Shown piece by piece: positions 6,087 to 14,126 of a DNA stretch of 24,990 nucleotides. A program made the translations under genes and the position numbers. Positions within the stretch are counted from its first letter, which is position 1; every line of letters begins with the position of its first letter. The notes beneath the pieces were generated by a model, which searched no databases, was not told the origin of the DNA, and saw nothing but the letters and a program-made list of their open reading frames with translations. The stretch is from Peptoniphilus sp. (GTDB lineage Bacteria; Bacillota; Clostridia; Tissierellales; Peptoniphilaceae): contig JASBZH010000014.1 of assembly GCA_029983555.1 (NCBI GenBank), positions 1 through 24,990 on the forward strand. Direction: 5' to 3'.

Positions 6087-6767
6087 AAATATAAAAATCT
6101 TAACTATTCCTATCACAATTGGAACGAGTATAGCAGGAAGTGCGTTCGCAAGTTTTATATCTGTAAGTTTTAACATATTTAATCCAATTGCAATAATTAT
6201 AAGTCCACCAGTTCCCGATATATTGTTTATTATCTCATCTGTCATAATTGGCGCAACTAAACTTGCCAATAAAAATATAAGACCTTCATATATTAGTATT
6301 CCAATTGAAGATATGGAAATTCCAATTCCAAGGCTTGCCGCAAGGAAAAATGCTGAGACTAAATCCAAGACAGATTTTGCAAGTAAAATTTCATTGTTTC
6401 CTCTAATCCCCGCCTCAATTGAACCCAAAATACTCATTGATCCTATGCAAAATATCAAAGTCCCAGTTATAAAACCTTCTGCAAAATTAGAATCCTTGCC
6501 CCTTACAAATTTATTTTGAATTCTAAGGGCAAATTTATTTATATCAGATTCAATTCCAATGTTATGACCAATTAGTACTCCAATAACTATTGAAACAAGC
6601 ATCACAATCATGTCCCCTTGAAGTGATGAGCTTATTCCAATTACCATCGTACAAATGCCCAAAAATTTCATTATCTCTTTGTGAATATCTTGGGATATTC
6701 TGCCGCCGAGCTTTGCGCCAAAGTATCCACCAATAAGTACTCCAAGAGCGTCTATTAAAACTGCCAT
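6084..6767 (-). CDS. DUF554 family membrane protein (YdfK/YqgA-like)
   Basis: A 227-residue polytopic protein with about six or seven hydrophobic segments and a glycine-rich N-terminus (DALGVLIGGYFGAKLGGRI). The blocks FAEGFITGTLIFCIGSMSILGS and IEAGIRGNNEILLAKSVLDL are typical of DUF554, where a conserved 'GS' and 'D' face the membrane interior. The substrate and role of the family are unknown; transport is often assumed. The ATG at 6767 directly follows the glycosylase stop (one-base gap), so the two genes are co-transcribed and possibly translationally coupled, and a terminator follows. Confidence 0.85.
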   Translation of the reverse strand: MAVLIDALGVLIGGYFGAKLGGRISQDIHKEIMKFLGICTMVIGISSSLQGDMIVMLVSIVIGVLIGHNIGIESDINKFALRIQNKFVRGKDSNFAEGFITGTLIFCIGSMSILGSIEAGIRGNNEILLAKSVLDLVSAFFLAASLGIGISISSIGILIYEGLIFLLASLVAPIMTDEIINNISGTGGLIIIAIGLNMLKLTDIKLANALPAILVPIVIGIVKIFIF

Positions 6768-6768
6768 T

Positions 6769-7644
6769 TTATTTACCTAATTTATTCTCTCTGCCATAAT
6801 AAAATAAATATTGATTGGCAAAGCCTGCATTATTACCAAATACCTCTCTTCCCCTTGTGGCTATCTCACTTTTTTTAGTCTCTTCGTGAATGTATAATTC
6901 TTCCATAACTCTTTTTATCCACACATCTACGGGGAAACTCTCAACTCTATCGTATGCAAAAAGAAGTATGCAATCAGCAACTTTTGGTCCAACTCCTGGA
7001 AGAAGTTGCAAATACTTTCTCGCATCTTCAAGTTCCATTTCGCTTACTCTATCTATATCTACTTCGCCTCTGTTTATCATCTGTGAGGCCTCAACAATTC
7101 GCACATCCCGAAATCCAACTCGGGCAAATTCCCTCAAGTCTTCAGGTTTTGCCTTAGAAAGAGCATCTACACTCGGAAAGGAGTAGTACTCTCTATTTTC
7201 ATCGCTTCCAATAAATTCTCCATACATTTTAGAAATTTTTTCAATGGAATTTTTAATTCTTGGAATTTGATTGTTAGCAGAAATTATAAAAGAAATTATA
7301 GTCTCAAATTTTTCCTGATTTAATATTCTAATTCCCCTGCCGTATTCAACTGCCTTTTTTAGAGTCTCGTCAATAGAAAGCTCATCCATTACTTCTTTAT
7401 AGTTTCTTTTTAAGTCAAAGTAATTGTAAAAGATATTTAAAAAATCTTTTTCATTTACCCCACTTAAAACAATATTTCCATCTTCTCTTTTGGCATTGGC
7501 GACTCTTTTATTTGTGACAAAGGTATATGAATTGTCATATTCTTCGTACCACCTAAAGGCCTGACCGCAGGTGAATATATCCTTTGGGTCAAATTCTTCC
7601 AAGTCTCTTATATAAGTTTTATCTCCTAAAAATTCTATTTCCAT
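6769..7644 (-). CDS. ogg: 8-oxoguanine DNA glycosylase/AP lyase (OGG1-type)
   Basis: Base-excision repair enzyme that removes 8-oxoguanine opposite cytosine and cuts the abasic strand. The 291-residue protein has an N-terminal OGG_N-type domain with GQAFRW (27-32), the helix pair with ISANNQIPRIK (121-131), and a helix-hairpin-helix LPGVGPKVADC (215-225). Lys221 corresponds to the catalytic lysine and Asp240 in FPVDVW to the catalytic aspartate of human OGG1. The ATG at 7644 has GAGGT upstream. It follows rex but a terminator lies between them, so it may have its own promoter or depend on read-through. It is coupled to the DUF554 gene downstream. Confidence 0.9.
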   Translation of the reverse strand: MEIEFLGDKTYIRDLEEFDPKDIFTCGQAFRWYEEYDNSYTFVTNKRVANAKREDGNIVLSGVNEKDFLNIFYNYFDLKRNYKEVMDELSIDETLKKAVEYGRGIRILNQEKFETIISFIISANNQIPRIKNSIEKISKMYGEFIGSDENREYYSFPSVDALSKAKPEDLREFARVGFRDVRIVEASQMINRGEVDIDRVSEMELEDARKYLQLLPGVGPKVADCILLFAYDRVESFPVDVWIKRVMEELYIHEETKKSEIATRGREVFGNNAGFANQYLFYYGRENKLGK

Positions 7645-7664
7645 ATCTATTACCTCTACAAAAA

Positions 7665-7694
7665 AACCTATTATAAAAAATAATAGGTTAAAAT
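7665..7694 (-). terminator. Intrinsic terminator after rex
   Basis: A perfect 9-bp stem, AACCTATTA (7665-7673) / TAATAGGTT (7681-7689), is followed on the - strand by TTTTTG. It starts within a few bases of the rex stop and separates rex from the glycosylase gene. Confidence 0.85.
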
Positions 7695-8320
7695 CATAAT
7701 TCCTTCATATAATAGGAAAGTGTCATGAGAGAATCATTAAGTCTTATATTTTCCACCGCAACCCTCTCAGGCGCCTTTAAATCGTAGGGAGAAAAATTCC
7801 AAATTCCCTTTATGCCCGCATCAATTAGTATGTCTGCAACTTCTTTGCAGGCTTCCTTTGGCACAGTTATAATTGCAACCTCGACTTTTTCTTCTTTTAT
7901 GTAATCACGAACTTGTCTCATCGGTTTAACTTCTATTCCCGATACATTTTTTATAGTCTCATCTATATCAAAAAGTGATGTCACCATAAATCCGCTAGTT
8001 CTAAATCCCTTATACCTCGCAAGAGCAGAACCGAGCCTTCCAGCTCCAATTATTATGGTATTGTAAGTTTTATCAATGCCCAAAATTTTATCTACTTGTT
8101 CTTTTAACTGCTTTGTATTGTATCCATAACCCTGTTGGCCAAATCCTCCAAAATTATTTAAGTCTTGTCTAATTTGAGAGGCGCTAAAACCAGTTATGGC
8201 ACTAAAATCTTTAGAGGAAACTCTCTCTACATCGCTTTCAATTAATTCAGTTAAATATCTGTGATAAACCGGCATTCTTCTGATTACAGTTTCTGAAATT
8301 TTGTTTGAAAACTTACCCAT
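7694..8320 (-). CDS. rex: Redox-sensing transcriptional repressor Rex
   Basis: Homodimeric repressor that senses the NADH/NAD+ ratio and controls fermentation and respiration genes. The 208-residue protein has an N-terminal winged helix (about 1-80, with MPVYHRYL and GFSASQIRQDLNNFGGFGQQGYGY) and a Rossmann domain with GAGRLGSALARY. The C-terminus swaps into the partner subunit in known structures. The ATG at 8320 follows GGAGGTAAAAA. A good sigma-A-type promoter lies at 8344-8372. No clear Rex operator (TTGTTAA-N4-TTAACAA) is visible near it, so autoregulation is not shown. Its presence fits a fermentative anaerobe. Confidence 0.95.
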   Translation of the reverse strand: MGKFSNKISETVIRRMPVYHRYLTELIESDVERVSSKDFSAITGFSASQIRQDLNNFGGFGQQGYGYNTKQLKEQVDKILGIDKTYNTIIIGAGRLGSALARYKGFRTSGFMVTSLFDIDETIKNVSGIEVKPMRQVRDYIKEEKVEVAIITVPKEACKEVADILIDAGIKGIWNFSPYDLKAPERVAVENIRLNDSLMTLSYYMKEL

Positions 8321-8343
8321 TTTTTACCTCCGAATATGTTATT

Positions 8344-8372
8344 ATTATAACAGACTTTAAAACTTTTGTAAA
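8344..8372 (-). promoter_or_regulatory. Sigma-A-type promoter of rex
   Basis: On the - strand, TTTACA (8367-8372) and TATAAT (8344-8349) are separated by exactly 17 bases. Transcription would start about 18 bases before the rex start codon. Confidence 0.8.
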
Positions 8373-8435
8373 TTTCAATACTTAGAGATAAGCGCATAAT
8401 TTTACGAAGAAAAATATATTGAAAAGGAGGAAATT

Positions 8436-10325
8436 ATGCCAATACTCGCACTTACTAATATAAATAAATCGTATATAGATGAACAGACTTTAAAAGACGC
8501 AAATATGACAGTAGAAGAGCACGACAAGATTGGGCTTATTGGAATAAACGGCAGTGGCAAGTCCACGCTTTTTAAAATAATTACAGAAGAACTATCATAC
8601 GATGCTGGAGACATATTTAGAAAAAAAGATTTAAAAATTGGATACCTAGAACAGCAGCTAAATTTAAATGCAAGGGGCAGCATCTATGAAAACTGTTTGG
8701 AAAAATTTAGCGACTTAATACAACTCGAAAAGGATTTAAAAATTCAAGCTGAAAAACTCTCTGAAAATCCAGAAAATTTAGAAGAAGAGCTAAAAAAATA
8801 TTCAAATATGCAAGAGGAGTTTCAAGAAAGAGAGGGTTATTCCTACAATTCTAAAATTCGCGGCACACTTATAGGACTAGGGTTTTCGGAAGACGAATTT
8901 GATAAAGACGTAGGAACTTTATCTGGAGGACAAAAGGCGAGAGTCGCTCTTGCAATGCTTCTTTTAGAAGAGGCCGACCTACTTCTACTCGACGAGCCGA
9001 CAAACCACTTGGACATAGATGCCATAACTTGGCTTGAAAAATATTTAAAGGAGATAAGAAAGAGCGTAATTGTAATCTCTCACGACAGATATTTTTTAAA
9101 TAATATTGTAAATAAAATAGTTCTATTAGAAAACGGAATAACAAAAACTTATAGCGGCAACTACGACAACTACAGCAAAAAGAGAAAACTCGATTTCGAA
9201 CTCTTAAAAAAACAGTATGAAGATCAGCAAAAAGAAATAAAAAGACAAGAGGAAATAATCAATAGATACATGAATCTTGGCAGAGCTAGATTTGTAAGGC
9301 AGGGCAAGAGCCGCAAAAAGATGCTAGACAGAATGCAAAAAATTGAACCTCCAAAAAACAACAAGAAGACAAATTTGAGGTTTGAAACTAAGAAGACTTC
9401 TGGCAAGGATGTTTTAACTGTAAAAAATTTAAAAAAATCTTTTGGCGACCATCTTGTCTTTGAAAATATAAATGCGAATGTCTACAAAAATGACAAAATC
9501 GGTCTAATCGGCCCAAACGGAGTTGGAAAGTCGACTTTCTTTAAAATAATTGAGGGATCAATCTTGCCAGATGAAGGCGAAGTTAAAATAGGATCAAATG
9601 TCGACATCGCATTTTTCTATCAAGAGTTAGACAACTTGGACACAAACAACACAGTAATTGACGAAATATGGGACGAATTTCCAAAACTCGAACACTTTGA
9701 AATCAGAAAGTACTTGGCAGAATTTTTATTCGTGGGTGACGATATATTTAGAACTATCGACGAGCTTTCAGGTGGAGAGCGCGGAAGACTTTCACTTTTA
9801 AAAATAATGCTTAAGGGAGCAAACTTCTTGGTGCTTGACGAGCCGACAAACCACTTGGACATAGACTCCAAGGAAATTTTGGAAGATGCACTTGAAAAAT
9901 ATGATGGAACAGTGCTTTCAATATCTCACGACAGGTATTTTTTAAACAAAACTTCTAATAAGATTTTTGAAATGACTCCGAACTCCTTAAATGTTTTCTT
10001 GGGAAATTACGACTACTATGTTGAAAAAACTACAGCAGAAGATGAGCTTCCAGAGGAATATATTTCTAAAACTGAAATTGCAAGGAGAAAAAAAGAAGAT
10101 CGCGAAAATAAGAAACGAGAAAAGGAATTTAAAAGAGAAAAACAAAATTTGATGGAAGAAATAAACAAGCTTGAAAATGAATTATCAACAATCGACGAAA
10201 AACTTGCTGATAATGCCACTTATGGAGATTTCGATTTAGTTACAGAATTTACCAATAAGCGTGAAAACATTGATAACAAGCTAAATGTCCTCTATGAAAA
10301 ATGGATTGAGTTAGAAGATGAATAA
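8436..10325 (+). CDS. ABC-F family ATPase (YdiF/Uup/YfmR-like)
   Basis: Cytosolic ribosome-associated ATPase with two nucleotide-binding domains and no membrane part. ABC-F proteins act at the ribosomal E site to relieve stalling, and some protect against antibiotics. In 629 residues I see Walker A GINGSGKST (36-44), LSGGQ (162-166) and LLLLDE (182-187). A charged P-site linker (about 245-320) follows, then a second set: GPNGVGKST (359-367), LSGGE (444-448) and LVLDE (465-469). A C-terminal coiled coil (about 545-629) follows, as in Uup, YdiF and YfmR; a linker of ordinary length argues for a housekeeping factor rather than a resistance protein, though that needs a tree. The start has GGAGGAAATT upstream. 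A 29-base stretch around each Walker B region is identical. DnaA boxes follow the gene. Confidence 0.92.
   Translation: MPILALTNINKSYIDEQTLKDANMTVEEHDKIGLIGINGSGKSTLFKIITEELSYDAGDIFRKKDLKIGYLEQQLNLNARGSIYENCLEKFSDLIQLEKDLKIQAEKLSENPENLEEELKKYSNMQEEFQEREGYSYNSKIRGTLIGLGFSEDEFDKDVGTLSGGQKARVALAMLLLEEADLLLLDEPTNHLDIDAITWLEKYLKEIRKSVIVISHDRYFLNNIVNKIVLLENGITKTYSGNYDNYSKKRKLDFELLKKQYEDQQKEIKRQEEIINRYMNLGRARFVRQGKSRKKMLDRMQKIEPPKNNKKTNLRFETKKTSGKDVLTVKNLKKSFGDHLVFENINANVYKNDKIGLIGPNGVGKSTFFKIIEGSILPDEGEVKIGSNVDIAFFYQELDNLDTNNTVIDEIWDEFPKLEHFEIRKYLAEFLFVGDDIFRTIDELSGGERGRLSLLKIMLKGANFLVLDEPTNHLDIDSKEILEDALEKYDGTVLSISHDRYFLNKTSNKIFEMTPNSLNVFLGNYDYYVEKTTAEDELPEEYISKTEIARRKKEDRENKKREKEFKREKQNLMEEINKLENELSTIDEKLADNATYGDFDLVTEFTNKRENIDNKLNVLYEKWIELEDE
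8991..9019 (+). repeat. 29-bp direct repeat inside the ABC-F gene (copy 1)
   Basis: The stretch coding for DEPTNHLDI is identical base for base to 9837-9865 in the second ABC domain, including synonymous positions. The flanking codons differ. Confidence 0.8.
9837..9865 (+). repeat. 29-bp direct repeat inside the ABC-F gene (copy 2)
   Basis: Second copy of the identical Walker B/D-loop coding segment (see 8991-9019). The two copies are 846 bp apart and in the same frame. Confidence 0.8.
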
Positions 10326-10371
10326 AAATTTATTCAAAAATATATCAACAGCTATACTTCCCACACTCGCT

Positions 10372-10560
10372 TAATCCACATAGTTATCCACATTATCCAC
10401 AAAATTTTGTAGACTTATCCCCAAAAAATAATGCACAAAGCATCAACAATTTGTGTTTTTACAATTTATACACAGTAAATCCCACAAATTTCACGAAAAT
10501 AACAAAAATTATACAAAGTATATACAATCTTGTCCACACAATTTTAAAAACTGTGGATAA
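10372..10560. other. DnaA-box cluster, candidate origin or DnaA-binding locus
   Basis: Within 190 bp I find two perfect boxes TTATCCACA placed back to back (10384-10392 and 10393-10401). A perfect inverted box, TGTGGATAA (10552-10560), and a TTATACACA box (10466-10474) are also present. Three one-mismatch boxes are TAATCCACA (10372-10380), TTATCCCCA (10415-10423) and TTGTCCACA (10530-10538). The area is very A+T-rich and continues AT-rich to about 10870. No dnaA, dnaN, parA or parB is in the window, but mscS-DUF951, an origin-proximal pair in many Firmicutes, lies 6 kb away. Genes to the left mostly run leftward, as expected from a left-moving fork; genes to the right are mixed. A plasmid origin is unlikely, since there is no rep gene. 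It may instead be a DnaA titration or regulation site. Confidence 0.7.
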
Positions 10561-10576
10561 GTCTCTAAATACAAAA

Positions 10577-10607
10577 TAGGAGGATGCTAAAACCTCCTAC
10601 TTTTTTT
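10577..10607 (+). terminator. Intrinsic terminator downstream of the DnaA boxes
   Basis: TAGGAGG (10577-10583) pairs with CCTCCTA (10593-10599), followed by C and seven T. It faces + transcription and lies 250 bases after the ABC-F stop with no gene between, so the ABC-F transcript would run through the whole DnaA-box cluster. Confidence 0.8.
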
Positions 10608-10869
10608 GTCCAATTTTTTCCATATTTAAAGAAGTACAAACTAAAATAAAACATTTTTAAAATATCCAATATTTCTAAGTTTAACTTAAACCAAAATAAA
10701 ACTTTTAAATGCCTCCATATAATTATTTCAACTTAAAGAAATAGAGTTAATCATCTATTGTATAAAAACTAATCCTCATGCCAATATAAATAGCTCACAC
10801 GCACTCATTTAAATACAACACTTAGAATATAAAACTTATACGGGAATAAAATTTTTAAAAATAAACAAT
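10608..10869. other. AT-rich intergenic stretch
   Basis: I see no gene, RNA or strong repeat here. It is very A+T-rich and repeats the short phrase AACTAAAATAAAAC-like (ACTAAAATAAAAC, and ACCAAAATAAAAC about 55 bases later). If the neighbouring DnaA boxes mark an origin, this could be the unwinding element; nothing in it proves that. Confidence 0.3.
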
Positions 10870-10898
10870 AAAAAAGGACCTCTCATAGTGAGAAGTCC
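10870..10898 (-). terminator. Intrinsic terminator of gltS
   Basis: On the - strand, GGACTTCTCA and TGAGAGGTCC (10876-10898, two G-T pairs) form a ten-base stem around CTA, followed by TTTTTTATTG. It lies about 17 bases after the gltS stop. Confidence 0.88.
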
Positions 10899-10914
10899 AA
10901 ATAATTTATTTATT

Positions 10915-12156
10915 CTAAAACTGAATTTGTGCAAATATTGTTATTATAAATACATTTATAATATCAATTGCAAAGGCACCAACCATTGGTAGTATGAAGT
11001 ATGCCTTTGGAGCTGGACCATATTTTTCTGTAACAGAGTCCATATTTGCAAGTGCATTATAAGTTGCACCCATTCCAAATCCACAAGTTCCTGCAGCAAG
11101 TATTGCAGCATCGTAGTCACTACCCATAACTTTATAAATAACGAAGTATGCAAATAGTGCAATGAATATTGTTTGTACACCAAGAACGATTAACATTGGT
11201 CCTGCAACTGCCTTAAGTTGTGTAAGGTCTATTGTTATAAGTGCAATAGATAAGAATACATTAAGTCCAATTGATCCACAAATGTCATTTGCTCTTTGAT
11301 TCATTTTGAAAATATCTTTTCTTCCAAGAGTATTTACAAATAGACCACTGAAGATCATCGCAGCTACGTATTCTGGCAAGTTAAGAGGTTTGCCAAGAAC
11401 AACAACATGTTCTTGTAAATAATTCTTAAGGATTGCTCCAAGAGCAACTGAGCAGAAGATTAAGCAAAGAACTTTTAAAAAGTCGTTTATGCTTAGTGGC
11501 TCTTCATAAGATTCTTCAGCGCCACCTTGAACTGCTTCTTCAGTTTCTGAAACATTTACATATTCTTCATTTGGTTTTAAGTTGTGTCTTTTAATTCTTG
11601 CAGATCCAATAGGTCCACCAATTAAAGATCCCATTATTACACCAAATGTTGCTGCCGCAAGGGCGATAACTGCACCAGATTCAAGACCTGCCTCTTCAAG
11701 AGTTGGTCCCCAAGCTCCTGCTGTTCCGTGACCACCAGTCATTGTTATAGAACCACATACAAGTCCTAGTAGTGAGTTTTGATGTATTAACTTAGCAACT
11801 CCCATACCAATTATATTTTGGCAAATTACCATAATTACAGATAGGAATAGGAATATTAAAAATCCTTTTCCACCTTTCTTTAGTGTATCGATATTTGCGC
11901 CAATACCTATTGATGTAAAGAATACCATCATAAATGGATCCTTTAGAGTTACGTCCATTTCAAAAGTTGCAATTCCGTTAACTTTAAGTATTAAGTGGAT
12001 AATTGCAAATAAAAAGCCACCAATTACTGGAGCTGGAATACAGAACTTTTCAAAAAAGTTGATTTTGTGTCTTAAAAATCTACCAACATAAAGCATGATA
12101 ATTGCGATTGCAGTCGTTTGCATCATGTTAGTTGAAATAGTAAAAATACCTTCCAT
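10915..12156 (-). CDS. gltS: Sodium/glutamate symporter, GltS (ESS) family
   Basis: Inner-membrane carrier that imports glutamate with sodium. The 413-residue protein has an internally repeated architecture of about 10-12 hydrophobic segments. The first half has the GltS hairpin motif TMTGGHGTAGAWGPT, and the second half has the matching re-entrant motif LAAGTCGFGMGATYNALANM. N-terminal IPAPVIGGFLFAIIHL is also family-typical. An acidic cytosolic loop (about 195-222, NVSETEEAVQGGAEESYEEP) separates the halves. The ATG at 12156 has TAGGAGGGTAAC upstream. It is a single-gene unit with its own terminator. Glutamate uptake suits an amino-acid-fermenting anaerobe; exact substrate preference is inferred from the family. 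Confidence 0.92.
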   Translation of the reverse strand: MEGIFTISTNMMQTTAIAIIMLYVGRFLRHKINFFEKFCIPAPVIGGFLFAIIHLILKVNGIATFEMDVTLKDPFMMVFFTSIGIGANIDTLKKGGKGFLIFLFLSVIMVICQNIIGMGVAKLIHQNSLLGLVCGSITMTGGHGTAGAWGPTLEEAGLESGAVIALAAATFGVIMGSLIGGPIGSARIKRHNLKPNEEYVNVSETEEAVQGGAEESYEEPLSINDFLKVLCLIFCSVALGAILKNYLQEHVVVLGKPLNLPEYVAAMIFSGLFVNTLGRKDIFKMNQRANDICGSIGLNVFLSIALITIDLTQLKAVAGPMLIVLGVQTIFIALFAYFVIYKVMGSDYDAAILAAGTCGFGMGATYNALANMDSVTEKYGPAPKAYFILPMVGAFAIDIINVFIITIFAQIQF

Positions 12157-12204
12157 TGTTACCCTCCTATTTAATTTATGTGGCCCTATATATGTATAAT
12201 AAGT

Positions 12205-12232
12205 AAGACAAGCATCTTATGACACATGTCTT
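12205..12232. promoter_or_regulatory. Inverted repeat in the gltS upstream region
   Basis: AAGACA (12205-12210) and TGTCTT (12227-12232) form an inverted repeat with a 16-base centre that itself contains the palindrome GACACATGTC (12221-12230). It lies 50-75 bases upstream of the gltS start and next to a possible -10 (TATTATAC on the - strand). It may be an operator; no known regulator site is recognised. Confidence 0.35.
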
Positions 12233-12340
12233 TTATGCCACGTAAATTACTATAGCAAAATTATTTTTGAGTGTCAATACAATTTTGTAAAATATTTTCC
12301 TGTCCTGTTTATACATAAATTTTGTATAGCATTAATAAAA

Positions 12341-12410
12341 TATACACTTTTTCATTTGATAGTTTAGCTATTATCATATTTCACTTAAAATAAAGTGTAT
12401 ACAATATACA
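12341..12410. promoter_or_regulatory. Nested inverted repeats in the gap before gltS
   Basis: TATACACTTT (12341-12350) is inverted as AAAGTGTATA (12392-12401). The right arm overlaps a second symmetrical site, TGTATA-CAA-TATACA (12396-12410). The gap 12157-12699 has no gene. Outside these sites it is A+T-rich and I see nothing else in it. Confidence 0.4.
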
Positions 12411-12681
12411 TTGAAAACTTTTTCATAGAGAAAACAAATTAATTAAAAATTTGTATTTTATAAACATTTTTATCTTAAACTAAATTAGCTTTAAAAATAA
12501 ATAATCGTGAGTCTAATCAAAATATTTTTTCTTTTCGTAAACATACTTTTTAATTTTTTACTATTTTTTATTACATCAAGATAATTTCATTTTGTTTTTA
12601 TAAAATACTTTTTTGCAAAATACTAATCTGTTTTTCACAAAAGTATTTATAAGATTTTTATCATAAAAAAATATTTAATTT

Positions 12682-12715
12682 AAAAAAGAGCGAAGATATT
12701 TATATTCCACGCTCT
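12682..12715 (-). terminator. Intrinsic terminator overlapping the DUF368 gene end
   Basis: On the - strand, AGAGCG (12710-12715) pairs with CGCTCT (12687-12692), then TTTTTTAAATT. The stop codon of the DUF368 gene lies in the loop. Confidence 0.75.
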
Positions 12716-13572
12716 ATCTTTACTCTCTCAAGGGCAAATAATATTACTATTCCGAGTAAAAAACTAAATATATTTAAATTTGAAAAATTAAGCGGTAAAA
12801 GCGATGCATCTATCGCGGTTGGACCCATTATTATTGCAAATATTGATCCCACTACCATTCCGATGATTAAAAAAATCATCTTCTCTCTATTCCTTTTAAG
12901 TGCGTATCTCAAAATTCTAACAGAAATAATTATTCCAAAAAGTACGCCGAAAATTAAAATTAAAAGGGCATCTAAGTTTTGAAAGTTTAGATAAAAAACT
13001 TCGTCCAAAGCTTTTATTATTGGAATGTAGAGTCCAGTTATTAAAAGTATCGACGATCCAGAAATTCCAGGTAAAAGAGTTGCAGAAACTGCAAATGCGC
13101 CAGCCAAAAATATATAAATTGCATTTAAAATATTTATCTCGATATAGTTAAAGGAATTTATAATTGGCGTATTTTCTCTCAAAAGTACGAGCACCACTAC
13201 CAATAGAAGTCCAATAATTGCAAAGTAGAAATATTTTAAATTTTTTCTAATTGTCTTTATCTCATCCTTTACAACGAAAGGAATTGACATAATAGTTAAG
13301 CCCAAAAATAGCGAGCTTAGACTGTAAATATTTGTGTCTATTATTTTTGAGATTATACTTACAGATACTATAAAGCCAAAAATCCAGCCAATCCCCAGTT
13401 TAAGTAGGTATACGAGGGCAGACTTTCTCTTGCCACTAACTTCAAATAAATTGTGCAAATTTTCTATAAATTTATAATAAAATCCAAGGATAAAGGCGAC
13501 TGTTCCCCCACTAACTCCTGGTACAGAATCTGCCAATGCCATGCAAAATCCGTTAAAAATATTTCTTAACAT
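12700..13572 (-). CDS. DUF368 membrane protein, candidate undecaprenyl-phosphate translocase (PopT-type)
   Basis: A 290-residue polytopic membrane protein of the DUF368 family, with about eight hydrophobic segments. The diagnostic motif near the N-terminus, ADSVPGVSGGTVAFILGFY, recurs in modified form in the second half (AVSATLLPGISGSSILLITG), giving the pseudo-symmetric PG[IV]SG pair of the family. DUF368 proteins (PopT) have been reported, together with DedA proteins (UptA), to return undecaprenyl phosphate across the membrane for cell-wall and polymer synthesis. Applying that role here is inference from the family. The ATG at 13572 follows GGGAGAT. It lies downstream of the frameshifted membrane gene but has a terminator in between, so it probably has its own promoter. 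Confidence 0.87.
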   Translation of the reverse strand: MLRNIFNGFCMALADSVPGVSGGTVAFILGFYYKFIENLHNLFEVSGKRKSALVYLLKLGIGWIFGFIVSVSIISKIIDTNIYSLSSLFLGLTIMSIPFVVKDEIKTIRKNLKYFYFAIIGLLLVVVLVLLRENTPIINSFNYIEINILNAIYIFLAGAFAVSATLLPGISGSSILLITGLYIPIIKALDEVFYLNFQNLDALLILIFGVLFGIIISVRILRYALKRNREKMIFLIIGMVVGSIFAIIMGPTAIDASLLPLNFSNLNIFSFLLGIVILFALERVKIERGI

Positions 13573-13671
13573 CTCTATCTCCCATTTAATTTCTTATATG
13601 AGTGTAACATTAAAATTAATTCTGTGTAAGAATTTAAGTAAAATTTAGAAAAATTTTAGAAATATTTAATA

Positions 13672-13693
13672 AAAAAAGTCCACTTTCGTGGAC
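13672..13693 (-). terminator. Intrinsic terminator after the broken membrane gene
   Basis: GTCCAC (13678-13683) pairs with GTGGAC (13688-13693) around TTTC. On the - strand a run of seven T follows. It lies 10 bases after the stop at 13704. Confidence 0.88.
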
Positions 13694-13703
13694 CGTCTTA
13701 AAA

Positions 13704-14126
13704 TTAATTTTTTTCATCTTCTGAATCTTCTAAATTAGAATCCTCTATTTTATTTTCATCTTTATAAGTCTCTTCTTCGCTTAATATAGAATCATCTTTA
13801 ATTTCATATCCGCTATAATCTATATAAATATCTGAAACTCTAGCCATATATGTCGAAAAAATGAATATTACATATACTAAGCTTACTATTAAAAGTATTC
13901 CCATAATATTAATAAATCCATACATTGAAGTCTTCATCACAGATCCAATTAAAACTATTAAAAGCACTATTATTGGGATTATAAAGAACTTTAAAAATAT
14001 TTTTATAGTTTCAAAAGTTAGCTCAAATCCAGTTTTTACTACGAGTTTAAAAAGCTTTCCAAAATTATAATCTAAATATCTTTCATCTGATGTGACAAAA
14101 TTTGTATAGTTAAAGATAATTCCCAA
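13704..14126 (-). pseudogene. 3' part of a frameshifted polytopic membrane protein
   Basis: About 140 codons encode two long hydrophobic segments (about residues 45-63 and 70-92, IIPIIVLLIVLIG and MGILLIVSLVYVIFIFS) and then a very acidic tail (EEETYKDENKIEDSNLEDSEDE). Nothing upstream of the nominal TTG start looks like a ribosome binding site. The same frame stays open further upstream and encodes IIIIITIITAILGIIF, a membrane helix. This frame therefore continues the 5' piece at 14110-14502, shifted by one base. I read the two as one gene split by a frameshift near 14130-14165. Family not recognised. An ordinary overlapping gene is less likely because it would begin inside a helix without initiation signals. 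Confidence 0.7.

Noticed and set aside
8321..8435. Rex operator in the rex promoter region
   Set aside because: No sequence close to TTGTTAA-N4-TTAACAA was found.
8436..10325. Antibiotic-resistance ABC-F protein
   Set aside because: The interdomain linker is of normal length and a Uup/YdiF-type C-terminal coiled coil is present. Nothing in the sequence points to resistance, though a phylogenetic tree would be decisive.
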